49,730 nucleotides of DNA from contig NW_005200378.1 in assembly GCF_000372725.1 (NCBI RefSeq), forward strand, positions 124,374 through 174,103. Direction: 5' to 3'. A program made the position numbers and the translations under genes. The DNA is from Emiliania huxleyi CCMP1516 (taxonomy: Eukaryota > Haptophyta > Isochrysidales > Noelaerhabdaceae). The notes under the pieces are model-generated. The model ran no database searches. It was not told the origin of the DNA and was given only the letters and a program-made list of their open reading frames with translations. Positions 31,039 to 41,295 of this stretch are shown here, one piece after another (the stretch's first letter is position 1; each line of letters starts with the position of its first letter).

Positions 31039-31812
31039 AAGTGAAGAGTCGGGTTCGTCTCTTACTATCGGCCGGGCGCTCCACCGCTCTCGGCTCTGGG
31101 CGTCCATTCTCTCCAGAGAGATACACCTGTAGTACGTTGTCGACAAACTTGCATACTAGTATATAAAACAGACGGGGTGCGAGAGGCAAACCTCGGACAG
31201 CCCAATTCACCACCACTCCTAAAACAATCAATAGAAAAATCACCAAATACCGGTATATGATCCCGGTAAATGTTGCACACTCACCAGATTGAACGGAGCA
31301 GTCTTCTGCCCTATTACGCCCCTATGTCATTCGCATCATCAAAGAAAGAAAGAAAACAGACAACCCAAGGGAGGGATGGGAGGACGGCACACACATTCGC
31401 ATCATCCACAGCATCTAAAGGAGCACTTGGAGCACTTGGAGTGCAGTCGGTAACCTCACATCCAGGGCCGAGGAGAAGCGCACCCAGCGGGCCGGATGGT
31501 CGGTATCGGGCTACGGGCTAGAGAGCCCTGACCCCTAGCTAGGGGGGGGGCGCGCATTCGCAGGGCAAGGGCCTTAAAGTAAACACGGGTCTCCGAGGGT
31601 TAGTTCTGCGCTTTGGGTGTCCCCTAGCGGCGGAACGCCCCCTCTACTCGGAGCTAGTGGTGCGCGTTCGCAGGGCCATTTGGAATCGATTTTTTGTTTT
31701 TCCCCCCCCAAGCGCTCCTTTGCGGCTTGCTCCCTTCGCGCGCGGCACCAGGGCGTGGCGCTTTGCACTCTCGCTGCTTCCGCCGCCTGGCACGCACCCG
31801 CCGATATCCGGC
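31039..31812. other. Intergenic, no supported gene
   Basis: There are short direct repeats (CATTCGCATCATC at about 31327 and 31396; GGAGCACTT twice at about 31420), but no coding or RNA gene that I can support. Confidence 0.6.
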
Positions 31813-32355
31813 ATGGGAGGCGGCCTTAGCTTGTTTGGCGGGCGCGACGTTCGCCTGCTCGTCGCCGGACTGGACGCCGCCGGCAAGACCACCGTTCTCT
31901 ACAAGCTCAAAAACGGCCCCAAGCGCGCCGGCACCGCAGTCAACACCATCCCGACGCTCAACTTCAACGTGGAGACGTGCCGGATGAAGAACATCAAGTT
32001 CAGCATCTGGGACGTCGGCGGACAGGACAGCATCCGGCCGCTCTGGCGCCACTACTTTACCGGGACGCAGGGCCTGATTTACGTCGTCGACACAAACGAC
32101 CGCGCGCGCATAAAAAAGGCGGCGGAGGAGCTGCACACGATGGTGGCGAACAACGAGATGCGGCACGCGTGCGTGCTAATCTTTGCAAACAAGATGGACC
32201 TGCCGCACTCGCTCGACATTGACGAGCTCACCAGCGAGATGCAGCTGCAGCTGCTCGAGGGCCGGCCGTGGCACATCCAAAGGTCGTGCGCCACCACCGG
32301 GGAGGGGCTGTGGGAGGGGCTGCGCTGGATGGCGGCGAATGTAAAGGACTTGTGA
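31813..32355 (+). CDS. ARF/ARL-family small GTPase, 180 aa
   Basis: Intronless. The ATG at 31813 gives [20 protein letters not shown]; Gly2 fits N-myristoylation, expected for ARF/ARL proteins that act in membrane traffic or cilia. All nucleotide-binding motifs are visible: P-loop GLDAAGKTT, switch I Thr in [11 protein letters not shown], switch [13 protein letters not shown] for guanine recognition, and the C-terminal CATTGEGL. The length is normal for the family. The in-frame extension upstream of 31813 is not supported because it would bury the myristoylation site. The exact ARL subgroup cannot be settled by eye. Confidence 0.93.
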   Translation: MGGGLSLFGGRDVRLLVAGLDAAGKTTVLYKLKNGPKRAGTAVNTIPTLNFNVETCRMKNIKFSIWDVGGQDSIRPLWRHYFTGTQGLIYVVDTNDRARIKKAAEELHTMVANNEMRHACVLIFANKMDLPHSLDIDELTSEMQLQLLEGRPWHIQRSCATTGEGLWEGLRWMAANVKDL

Positions 32356-32848
32356 CGCAGAGCCATGTGAAGGATGTCCTGAGAGTGTTGGGGCCCCCGC
32401 GCGCGCCGGCCGCCGCCGCCCGCGAGTGCGGAGAGGCAGAGGTTCGTGCGTCTATCGTGCGCATGATGCATCGTTACGTGTCGCGGGCGCCCCGCCGCGT
32501 CGCGCGGGCCTTTCGTTGTCTATTTTTGTCATATGTACCGTGAATCGTTCTGCCCGACGACGCGCCGAAACGCGAAAGTGGATAAGCGATACCGATAACC
32601 GACTACTGAGTGTAGAGAAACTACTCAAGAGGAAGAGCCCGCGCGCCGCGCGCGCCGCCAGCCCGCTCCGCTCTCGCGGCGCTCCGCCGCGCGAAGCGAC
32701 CTGGTGCCCAACTATACCAGTCCCCGGACGTGCATGCGGATGTACAGCAGCCTGGGCGCGGCCGCACGCCACCGCCGCCCCCTGCCGCTAAAGGGCAGTC
32801 TGCGCAGGGCGCCGGGCAGCAAAACAGACTGAGAAAAGGCGCGCGCCG

Positions 32849-33801
32849 TCAGCAGATGCACGCTGCGCGGTGGCAGTACGGGCACTTCTTCTTCTGGGCC
32901 TTGTTCTCCTCCTTTACCCTGGCCGACTCCGTCGCACGCCGTTTGCGCCGCTCCTGTGGGCGGGTGGCGAAGGGTGTGTGAAGGTGGCGACAGCGGCGGC
33001 GACGGGAGCCGTGGCGAGGGAGGCGGTTGCGAGGGAGGCGGAGAAGGAGGCGGCGAGGGAGGCGGCGAGGGAGTGACGGAGAAGAGGCGGCGGAGAGAGG
33101 AGGTGGCGGAGAGGGAGGTGGCGGAGGCGGGGGTGGTGGCACCTCTTCTTCGGCATCAAACTCCTTGAAGCCTCCGCCAAAGCCGTCTCGCTTGGTGCCC
33201 TGCAGCAGAGGCGGTGGGGAGGGTGGAGGAGAGGAGGGCAGCGAGGAGGGGTGGGGAGGGCGGCTGGAGCGGAGGCGAGTGGTCAGGAGACAGAGGAGAG
33301 GAGAGGAGAGGGGGTAATAGTAGGCGAGGGGAGAGGGTGGCAAGGCAGAGGAGAGGAGGGGAGGGGAGAGAGCACCGTCGCACTCCCCTTGACAAGCATC
33401 ACACCCTCCTTCGCCGCGTGACATTGGTTGCACTCCTTGCGCCGCGCCCAGTTCCAGTTGCCGCACGAGGCGCAGTGCCAGTCCCCGACGCTCGGGTCGA
33501 TGTTGGGCGGGTGCCCGATCCCCTTGCCGCTGCCGCCGCCCTTGCCCTCGCCCGAAAAAGATGGCCCGCCGCCGCCGCCGCCCCGCCCCATCGGGATCAG
33601 ATCGCCGCCCCTGCCGCCCCCGCCCATACCGCGGCCGCGGCCACCCGGCGGCTCCCACACATGAGGCCTAACCTGCTCGGCTCGTATTCCCTTTGCCTCC
33701 AGCTCCGCGCGGATCTGATCAGCGAGGCCAAAGTTTTTTGACCTCTTCGCCGCCACCCACTTTTCGAGCTTGGCCTCATCAGCCTGCGACAGCTCCGCCA
33801 T
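32849..33801 (-). CDS. RanBP2-type zinc-finger protein, 186 aa, 3 exons
   Basis: Exons 33801-33403, 33199-33143 and 32953-32849 join in phase 0 with GT-AG introns. The N-terminus has a short helical domain (KLEKWVAAKRSKNFGLADQI, then RAELEAKGI) resembling the C-terminal tail found in cysteinyl-tRNA synthetases. A Gly/Arg-rich linker follows, then a RanBP2-type zinc finger (GDWHCASCGNWNWARRKECN, QCHAAK), which normally binds single-stranded RNA or ubiquitin. The last exon is basic and ends with a second small Cys/His cluster (KKKCPYCHRAACIC). The two introns are strongly GA/GGC-rich on the plus strand. An RNA-binding role is likely by family; the specific function is unknown. Confidence 0.85.
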
Positions 33802-35390
33802 CGCACCACAGCAACCGCGGCGCGAGTAGCTAGGGCCAGAGGAGAGTGCTGAGCCACCGCGCCTGGCGCGTGAGCTTTGTGTTTTTCTTTGAGCTTAGCC
33901 TTTCGATGGAAAAAAACAAACGCAACGCGGACATGGCATATCGCTCTCTTTACGATTCTGTCGAGGGAGGGAGCAATGCGATTGACTGTTCTTCACCTTC
34001 CTACATACATGTGATTTAAGGGTCCGCCCGCAGGCGCATTTTGAGAGAGATTTTTAGCAATACCAACTGCGATCTCAGGCCCAGTGAGGTAGTGCGCCAG
34101 CCTAACCCGGATCCTGCTGAACAAGCTCCTCTTGTAGCTCGATCGGTCACACCGCCATCGCCGTTGGGGAGAGAGGGGACGACACTGCTTCGGCAGCGTG
34201 CACCTCGATCCGGTACCGTGTTTGTTATGACCCCCCCCAATGAACATACCAGTGAGGGAGGGCGAGACGATCGAGGGGTCCCGTACCACGCGGAATCGGC
34301 CCTATCCAGTGCTCAAGTGCTCAACAAATCTAACACTCACACGTCATTTGGGGCCTGGAGCCCTGTTCACGCGCGCGCGATGTTTGTGTGTTGCATTTTG
34401 TATACCGAGGCGGTGCCCGGTGCCTGTCGGACCTTATCCTTAACGCTTAAGACACAGCAGACGCGCAGGGCGAGACGAGGGAGGGAGCAGGACTTTGCGG
34501 AGATCAGCAGGAGGATGTACGAAGAGATTAGGAGCAGCAGGGACCCGAGGGACCATGTGGAAGACGGCTAGTGCTAGTCCCCCATCGTGAGGACGACCCC
34601 GGCTCTGGGCCGGCGCGGGGGCCCCCGGCCCACACCGTGCGCCGCGCAGCAGTGCGGAAACGGGGCTCCGGCTCTATGAGTCTCTATGAGCACCGACTTC
34701 CCGATCTAACCTGGTCTAACAGAGGGCAGATTTGGAGAGATCTCGAGGAGTACATACAGATAGACCCTCCAACCATCTGAGAAAACTCCAACCTAATCGG
34801 TCGTACTGACCGCCGACAGATCACTCCAGACAGCAGACAGGCCGACGTCTGCACGCGGCCGGCCGGGCGAGAGGCTTGACACGATCCGACCCTGCGAGAC
34901 CCTGACGCTGCTGCTCTAGCTATCAGACATGCACTGCTGACTGCTGCCACAATGTGCGACCGGTGCTGGCCCACTTGGCGGCCTTCCCGGTCAGTGGTGA
35001 GGCGCAGTTCAGAGCTGTCGATGGCGCGATGCCGCACTGGTCCCACATTGGTGACACGAGACCACCAAGTTTGCCGGTCCAAGAGAGAGGCACCGGCGCT
35101 GTCCTGAGAAGGTGCGTGGTCCCTCTTGACTGCCCATGCGCGCGAGGCTGTGTAGGCATAGCCTCGAGAGTGCCAGCAGCCCATCCGAGGTGACGCGCAT
35201 TGCGCCAGAAGCGTGCACGCAGCTGGAAGGACACCTTCCTACTGGCCGTACGATCAGGTCGTCTGAATGCTTAATACTAAGGCCGCGAGCTATGCAGGTG
35301 ATCAATTGTGCATCATGGCACGGTCAGCTGCGCCGACAGGCTGTCGCAAGGCGTGATAGCATGGCCGCAAGTACGCCGAATTCCCATGAA
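33802..35390. other. Intergenic with repeat scraps, no supported gene
   Basis: It holds two partial copies of the multicopy-ORF 3' end (about 34047-34068 and 34322-34380). Other frames here lack protein-like composition. Confidence 0.55.
34322..34380 (-). mobile_element. Partial copy of multicopy-ORF 3' end
   Basis: TCTAACACTCACACGTCATT through GTTCACGCGCGCGCGA matches 27618-27668 and 22823-22873. The copy breaks off before the coding part. Confidence 0.65.
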
Positions 35391-35475
35391 AACAAGTAAA
35401 AAATCGCGAAAAAAGAAAAAACTCCGAAAAATCGGCGCCTGCGGCGGGCCATGGGACCCCATCTCCCCCCCGCAT
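35391..35475. repeat. A-rich to GC-rich repeat element, second copy
   Basis: AAACAAGTAAAAAATCGCG leads into AAAAATCGGCGCCTGCGGCG, the same junction as at about 9445-9495. 35476-35952 has no supported gene. Confidence 0.5.
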
Positions 35476-35952
35476 GGACACCCTCTGGGCCCCCCGCGCC
35501 GGCCCAGAGGACCCCGGCTAGTCGCCGACCACACCCTCACACCACACACCCACATTGAAATCAAAAAGTTTAAAAGAACACCCGACAAAAATCGCACGGG
35601 CGGCGGGACCTGTTGTTGTTGTTCCTCTTTTTACCCATCTCCTACGTGTCCTAGAGAGGTGTTTTATTATTTATTTATTTCGAAGCAACAAACGGCCAAC
35701 AACGCAGTCAGCCGCATTAACGACGCCCGCGGCTATGCCTCCGTCCTTACACCCACCCTCTCCCCCAGCCCCGCGCCATCCAACGCCTCCTGGTGGCGCG
35801 AGGCGCGAGCAGCAGTGCCGATTGCGGGGCGTCGCGCCCCCTCCCCGAACTCCCCCCCCCCCCCCCTTCTCGCCACCCACCGGGCCGGCGGCCACTGTGG
35901 CCGCGAGCGCTATAGCCGACCGGAAATCAGCCCTCGTGCCTTTGCCGCCCCG

Positions 35953-38435
35953 TCAGTCGGTGGCGCGGCGCGGCAGCCCCGCGGGCGGCGCGTACACGCG
36001 AAACACCGGCGGCGCGTCCGAGGCGGTGGCGGCGGGGTGGCGGCCCGAGGCCTCCCACTCCTGCATAGCGCTGAGCGACTGGAGCTGCAGCCGCTCCCGC
36101 TCCTGTGCGGCCACGGGGGCAATCGAGCGGTGTGAGGGAGGTGGAAGCGGGTGGGAAGGGGCGTGGCTCGTGGCGGGGCGAGCCCCACCAGCAAGTCTTC
36201 GCGCTGCTTGCGGAACTTGGCCACGACGGCCGCCGCCTCGCGCGCCGCCGTCGCCGGCGCCGCCGCCTCGCCCCGCGCCGGCGTCTGGACGCGCGCGAGC
36301 TCCGCCTCGAGCAAGTGGTTGAGCCAGCGCCTACTCGTTCGCGCAAGAAGGGCTCGCCCCTTCCGGAGTGCGAGGGCGGACGGAGCCGATCCCGCAAGCG
36401 GAGAGGCGCCGCTGGATGCGCAGCTCGGCGAGCGCGGCCGCCTGCGTCCCGATCGCCTCCGACGCCGTCAGCCGGCGCGCTGGCGGCGGCAGCGGCGCCG
36501 GCGCCACCGCCGGCGCCCCCTCCGCGGCGTCTGCAGCTGCGGCGCGAGGGACGCCGACAGGCCTGCGAAGCGGAGACAAGGGGGAGGGGGGGGGGGGGGT
36601 GAAGGCGCGCGTCCCACGCAACGGCCTGCAGCCTCGACGGGCCACGGTTTCGGGGGGGGGGGAAGCCCTCCTCCAATGGGGTGAGTGCAGCCCCAAGAAA
36701 TTCGCCCGAAATGGGACCTTGTCAACCCCCCCTCCCCCACTTTACAATGTGGGCTGGGGCGTGGAACCCCGGTTTTACCCCAAGGGGCATTCCCGGGGAA
36801 AAAAGGCCCCAAAANNNNNNNNNNNNNNNNNNNNNNNNNNNNNNNNNNNNNNNNNNNNNNNNNNNNNNNNNNNNNNNNNNNNNNNNNNNNNNNNNNNNNN
36901 NNNNNNNNNNNNNNGTTGGGGAGGAGGGTTGGGGAGGAGGGTTGGGGGCGAGGGTTGGGGGGGAGGGTTGGGGAGGTAGGGCAGCAGGGGTTGTGCGGAA
37001 TGTGGCCTGACGGTCGAGCGGCCCCGCATCGCGATCGAAAGCGTGCGGCGGCGGCGGAGGCGCGCGAGGAGGAGGGGGGAGCATCGACGGCGCGGGCGCC
37101 GACCCCTCGCCAACCTTGCGCCGCTTGCGGGCCGCGGAGTCGTCCGGGGCGGCGGCGGGGGCGGCGGGGGCGGCGGGGGCGGCGGTGGCGGTGCCTGAGG
37201 GCAGGTGGCGACGGTGATGTGTCGGTGATGTGTCCAAAGTCTGCGGCCTTCCCCGTCTCTCCTCCACATCCCGTGAGACGGGCAGGAGCCCCGTGGCCTT
37301 CGAGGTGCGAGGCGCGGATCATTGGGGTGAGCCATGTGGGCGCCGTGTGTGGCAGCAAACCTCCAGCCGCCGCCGCCATCAGCGCCGCCGCCCGTCGAAC
37401 CGCCTGGCTAGGCGCGGCGGCGGCGGCGGCGAGGACGTCCGTGGACGAGGGCGTCGCGGCGGCGAGCGGCGCGGCCGTCGCGATCGGGGTCGGCGCCTGC
37501 GGCGACGCCACCTCGTCGCAAGCCTCGAGCGCCGCCATCGCAAGAGCGTCGAGCTTCGGTGACCGTGACGGTGGCTGCGCGCTGACGGCCCCAGGCGCCG
37601 ACCTCGCTGCGGTGGAGCGGCCGGCCTCGGGGCCACCGGCTGGCGCCGGCGCCGCCCCCGCATCGCCGAACGTGAGGACAGAGCCGACGAGCGGCGACTC
37701 GCCGGCGGGCGGCGCCGCCGCCGCCGCCGCCTTGGGCCGGGCCGCCTTTTCGCCCTGCTGCGCGGTCTTCAGCGAACGAGGGCCCTGCTCCCGCGGAGTG
37801 GCCGCCGCGCCCGCCGCGCCCGTCGCCGAGCCCCGGCCGGCCGCACGCTTGCGGACGGCGCCGGGCGTCCCGGCGTGCTCTGAGGAGAGGGATTCATACG
37901 CCGCCTTGCACTGCGCCCCTGTTCGGCCCTGAGACAAGGAGGCGCAGGGAGAGGGGTGGGAGGTGGCGGCGCGGCGGCGGGTCGCCGACGCTGCCGCGCG
38001 ACGGTGGGTGCACGTACCCACACGTGCATCGAGAAGAGGCCCCAGGCGCCCGAGGCGACCTTCTCCGTGTGCTCCAGCGCGAGGTGCTGCAGCTCGGCCA
38101 TCTCCGCAGCCGACCACTCGCCCGTCACCGCGCGCTCGCCCGGCCCGAGGTAGCTGAACCAGTAGGCGTCGGGCTGGGGGGCGGGGACGAGTGGGGCGGA
38201 GGTCAAAACGAGCTCGGAGAGCGGGCTGCGCAACATGCTCATGGAGCGCTGGCCGCACCGCCGTCGGCAGCGCCTCCCACGCTGCTTGTCGCGCCTTGCC
38301 CCAGGTGGCAAACTCGGGCGGCGTCCACCGAAACGTTGGCGTGTTTTTGTCGAGGTCGTCAGGCACCAGCCGACGTCTCACGAGCGGAGGATCGCACGGT
38401 AGACACACCTCCATATCGTTGTTCCAAACCGTCAA
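35953..38435 (-). CDS. Myb/SANT-like nuclear protein, interrupted by assembly gap
   Basis: The ATG at 38435 opens MTVWNNDMEVCLPCDPPLVR, then RWTPPEFATWGKARQAAWEA. A second exon (about 38174-38022) carries PDAYWFSYLGPGERAVTGEW and SAAEMAELQHLALEHTEKVA. After a GTACGT donor at about 38015, the next exon starts GRTGAQCKAAYESL. Together these resemble a Myb/SANT helix triplet (W...W...RT-QC--Y). Low-complexity Ala/Pro sequence follows, including an NLS-like RKRRKV (about 37120), then the 100-N gap. Beyond it, exons with LTASEAIGTQAAALAELRIQ, LLEAELARVQT and AKFRKQREDLLVGL lead to a last exon ending RVYAPPAGLPRRATD. The intron boundaries around exons 1-2 and across the gap are unresolved. Order resembles chromatin proteins, but no exact family is assigned. 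Confidence 0.6.
36590..36814. other. Low-quality sequence beside gap
   Basis: Homopolymer runs with normal context lost, abutting the Ns, as at 12770-13122. Confidence 0.55.
36815..36914. other. Assembly gap, 100 N
   Basis: Exactly 100 N, the usual placeholder for a gap of unknown length. Confidence 0.98.
36915..36980. repeat. G-rich 13-14 bp tandem repeat
   Basis: Five copies of GTTGGGGAGGAGG-like units border the gap. G-quadruplex potential may explain why assembly failed here. Confidence 0.75.
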
Positions 38436-38827
38436 CCCGTCACCCGCGAAACGTGAAAAAAAGAATTTTACTCCCTCGGAGGATGATGGGGATGGTCCTC
38501 TCGGCGAGCACCACGGTGCTCGCGGATTCGACCATCCGCCTGACTACCAGTCCGACGACGCCTTCTGTGAGGAGGACGGCATCTGTGAGGGCGACGGCTT
38601 CTAAGCCGTCGCCTTTGCAGTGCCAGTCCCGTACCCGGTGTCGTGCGAAAAAAAGAATGTACGTATCACATGACAGGAGAAAAGACGAGCACTTGTTGTG
38701 TGTTGTGTGATGTGGTGGTGTGCTTTGCGGGGCCCGTCCCTCCCTTGCGCGCTCTGTTTCTTTCTTTCTTTCGCATTAAAATCCCTTTGAGCTTTGTGGT
38801 GGCGGCGTGCCGTCCTCCCGTCCCTCC
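38436..38827. other. Intergenic, no firm gene
   Basis: On the plus strand, about 38468-38604 reads an acidic peptide (FDHPPDYQSDDAFCEEDGIC) before a stop. It could be a stray 3' exon, but no partner exon is visible. Confidence 0.4.
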
Positions 38828-39226
38828 CTAGGCTTGTTTTCTTTCTTCCTTTCGAGAAAAACTGAAAAATCCAAGCGCTTGCGCTTCGGCGGTAGTGATC
38901 TGATCACCCGAATGCCACGTTCGGATCCTCCTCATCGCAAACCCTGTCAGCAGTTCACCCTCCGGTACGTTCGTAACCAGGCAGGAAGAGCCCGACGCCT
39001 CTTTGCTACTGGAGGCGTCGGACGGCGCTCGAGAGATTGGCGCAGCCGCCTTGGCTACGCCGCTTCGGCGAGCCGCCGCCTCCTGGTCGGGGGCGTCGTC
39101 ACACCGCATCTCGGTTGTGAACAGCAAAGCGGAGGACGCACGATCGACAGATTCGGTGCACGGGGCGCATGTCTTTCGAATTCTTTCCCGAAAAGTCTTT
39201 CCCGCCGCTCCGCTGGTGGTTAGCAC
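38828..39226 (-). CDS. Hypothetical protein, 132 aa, low confidence
   Basis: The frame MLTTSGAAGKTFRERIRKTC to a stop at 38828 includes SCLVTNVPEGELLTGFAMRR and IRTWHSGDQITTAEAQALGF, which look protein-like. The last ten residues (FSRKEERKQA) come from A/T-rich intergenic-looking sequence. It may be one exon of a larger gene or a fragment. No family is recognised. Confidence 0.3.
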   Translation of the reverse strand: MLTTSGAAGKTFRERIRKTCAPCTESVDRASSALLFTTEMRCDDAPDQEAAARRSGVAKAAAPISRAPSDASSSKEASGSSCLVTNVPEGELLTGFAMRRIRTWHSGDQITTAEAQALGFFSFSRKEERKQA

Positions 39227-39491
39227 CTAGCACCAGCACGTGCCCGTCCGCGCCTGTGTCGAGCCTGTCTGCTGTGTTAAGTTGTTTTGGTTAAATAAAT
39301 CTTTTCCTTTTGTGGGGCGGGGGGTGGGTGGGAGGGTGAAGCCCGCGCGCAAAACCACTACTACCACACCACGGAACAGCTCGGCCCTTTTCATTCCGTC
39401 GCCCCTGGGGGGGGGGGGTGCGGGGGGGACTTCTTATCATGAAAGCAGGTCAGCACCTTTCGTGAATTTCCGAAACCGGGCGATACACGAC

Positions 39492-40748
39492 ATGTTGCCC
39501 CTTTGCGTCCTGTCGCAGGCGCGTCCGGGAGCCACCTCGGAAGTCGGCTCGCCACCTGCCAACTCGACGGCCATGGTGATCAAGGCCATCTACGGCGGCG
39601 ACTCTAGAAAGGAGCACAGCGCGATGCCGCTGGAATGGCGTGTCGTCGGCAACGCCACCGCGATGGTGGTCGACAAGCAAGCTCTGGTCTTTGACAGCAA
39701 TGGCGTCTTCCGGTACGAGCGGTCCCTCTCCTCTCGGCTGAACGGCGACTGCGAGGGCAATCCTGTGCGCTTCAACGACCAGCCAACTCCAGGCCGCTGT
39801 ACCGCCACACTGATTGCTCCAAACATGGTGGCAACCGCAGGGCATTGCATCGCGCCTCACCTTTGCGTCAGACTTGACTTTATATTCGGCGCCACCAGCG
39901 AGTCGATGGTCCTCGGCAGCCACTTTGCTTCCAGTCTTCGCTATTCGTGCGCCTCGGTCGAGGTCTCAGTGTCCAGCGGCGGGCAGGATTGGGCTGTCGT
40001 GCGGCTGGACCAGAGCGTCCCCGCCTCGATCGCCTCACCCGTCAGAATCGCTCAAACGGAGGTCCCGATCAGTAGCTTGGCGTCAGTTATGGGCGTTGCT
40101 TCTTCTTGAAGAGTCGCTTACTACTACTAGGTCGTGGTCGGGATGCCCATCATGGGCATCGGCCACCCCGACGGCCTCCCGCGCAAGTACACTGGCGAGG
40201 CACAAGTCCAGCAGGTGGCCAGGCCGGGTACTCCGGCCTTTCGCTTCGCCACAAACCTGGACGCGTTTGTCGGCTCGTCTGGGTCGGGCGTCTTCGAGAC
40301 CGAGAGGCGCGAGATGGTTGGTATCATCGTTAGTGGGCAGCGGGATTACGACGACAAGGGATGCCTGATCCGCTACCCGCAGGAGCAGGGTCGCGAATGG
40401 GCATCGGGCGCTCAAAACCTGATCATCTACTCGTCTGCGCGCCCCAGTCCGCCGCAACTACCACCGCGATTGTCGCCGCCGCCGTCGCCGTCGCCGTCGC
40501 CGTCAGCGCCCGAGCAAGACAAGCCTCAAGGGTCAGCACCAATTGCCACGGTTGCAGGGCCGATTGCAGGCTTCCTTGCCCTGGCCGCATGTGTGGCGAT
40601 CGGTGTTCTGAGACGAGGGCTCCTCTGTGCACATACCATCAAGGTGCAACGGAGGACGCCGTCGGTGACGCCCTGCGCCTCCGCTGCGACCACGCCCTCA
40701 TCGTTGTCGCCACGCGACGATGCTGGCGTGGGTGTGGCGGGTATTTGA
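39492..40748 (+). CDS. Trypsin-like serine protease, paralogue with an intron
   Basis: Exons: 39492 (or an acceptor at 39521, CCTGTCGCAG|GCGCGT, if an upstream exon exists) to 40061, then 40131-40748, split by a 69-nt GT-AG intron. Spliced, the junction reads TEVVVGMPIMGIGHPDGL, aligning gap-free with TEVTIGTPVMCIGHPDDL of the minus-strand paralogue at 25417-26757. The triad is visible: His in VATAGHC, Asp in QDWAVVRLD, Ser in FVGSSGSGVF. A Pro/Ser linker (LPPRLSPPPSPSPSPSAP) and a C-terminal hydrophobic helix (IATVAGPIAGFLALAACVAI) follow, then a basic tail. The N-terminus is uncertain: no signal peptide is found, and the sequence before 39492 is low quality (long G runs at 39407-39427). A secreted or membrane-tethered protease is inferred. 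Confidence 0.75.
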
Positions 40749-41295
40749 CGATGGATCTCGGAGATGGGCTCGTCGGCTTAGCTGCGCGGCGTGGTTGTCC
40801 ACCTCTCGAATCTTCAGTCCACCCCCAAGCACCTCTCCGATTCCGCAACATCTTTTCCGTTTTCGCCGGCGCCGTGTAAATCCTTGTTTCCCGCGTGTCC
40901 CCGTGACGCCGGTCGCCGCGATAGAGGGTCGACAGCGTCCTAATCTAAAATATGAGGATTCAGGATTGAGGGCTTGCTTCAGTGAGGCCAAAGTGAGCTT
41001 ATGGATGTGTGAGAACGGTGCGGGACACGAGGAGTCACGCGGACCGACTCGTTGGTGACTCTGCTGCACGCCGTTTCAGAATTTTTCTCAGCGTGAGCGA
41101 GACGTGGAAGACGAAGAGTCACTCGAAGTCACGGCGCGTGAGACCGTGCGCGAGCCGTGTGGCCCGCCGGTTATATATAGGCGATTTCTCACCGCCTGAG
41201 TGGTTGTGCACTGTTGTCCCCTTTATTTCCATGCCCAGGTTATCTTTTATTTCATTTTGGCATTTGGGAGAGGGGGGGGTAACGGCGCGTCTGCG
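40749..41295. other. Intergenic, no supported gene
   Basis: Convergent gene ends meet here: the protease from the left and the SURF4-like gene from the right. No repeat or RNA gene was recognised. ATATATAG at about 41173 is the only notable AT-rich spot. Confidence 0.5.

Noticed and set aside
36468..38435. Apparent 655-codon frame reading through the N gap
   Set aside because: It passes through Ns and across several splice boundaries; only parts coincide with the Myb/SANT-like gene.
35953..38435. DMAP1/SWC4 identity for the Myb/SANT-like gene
   Set aside because: The SANT-like triplet is present but the characteristic DMAP1 motifs before and after it are not visible.
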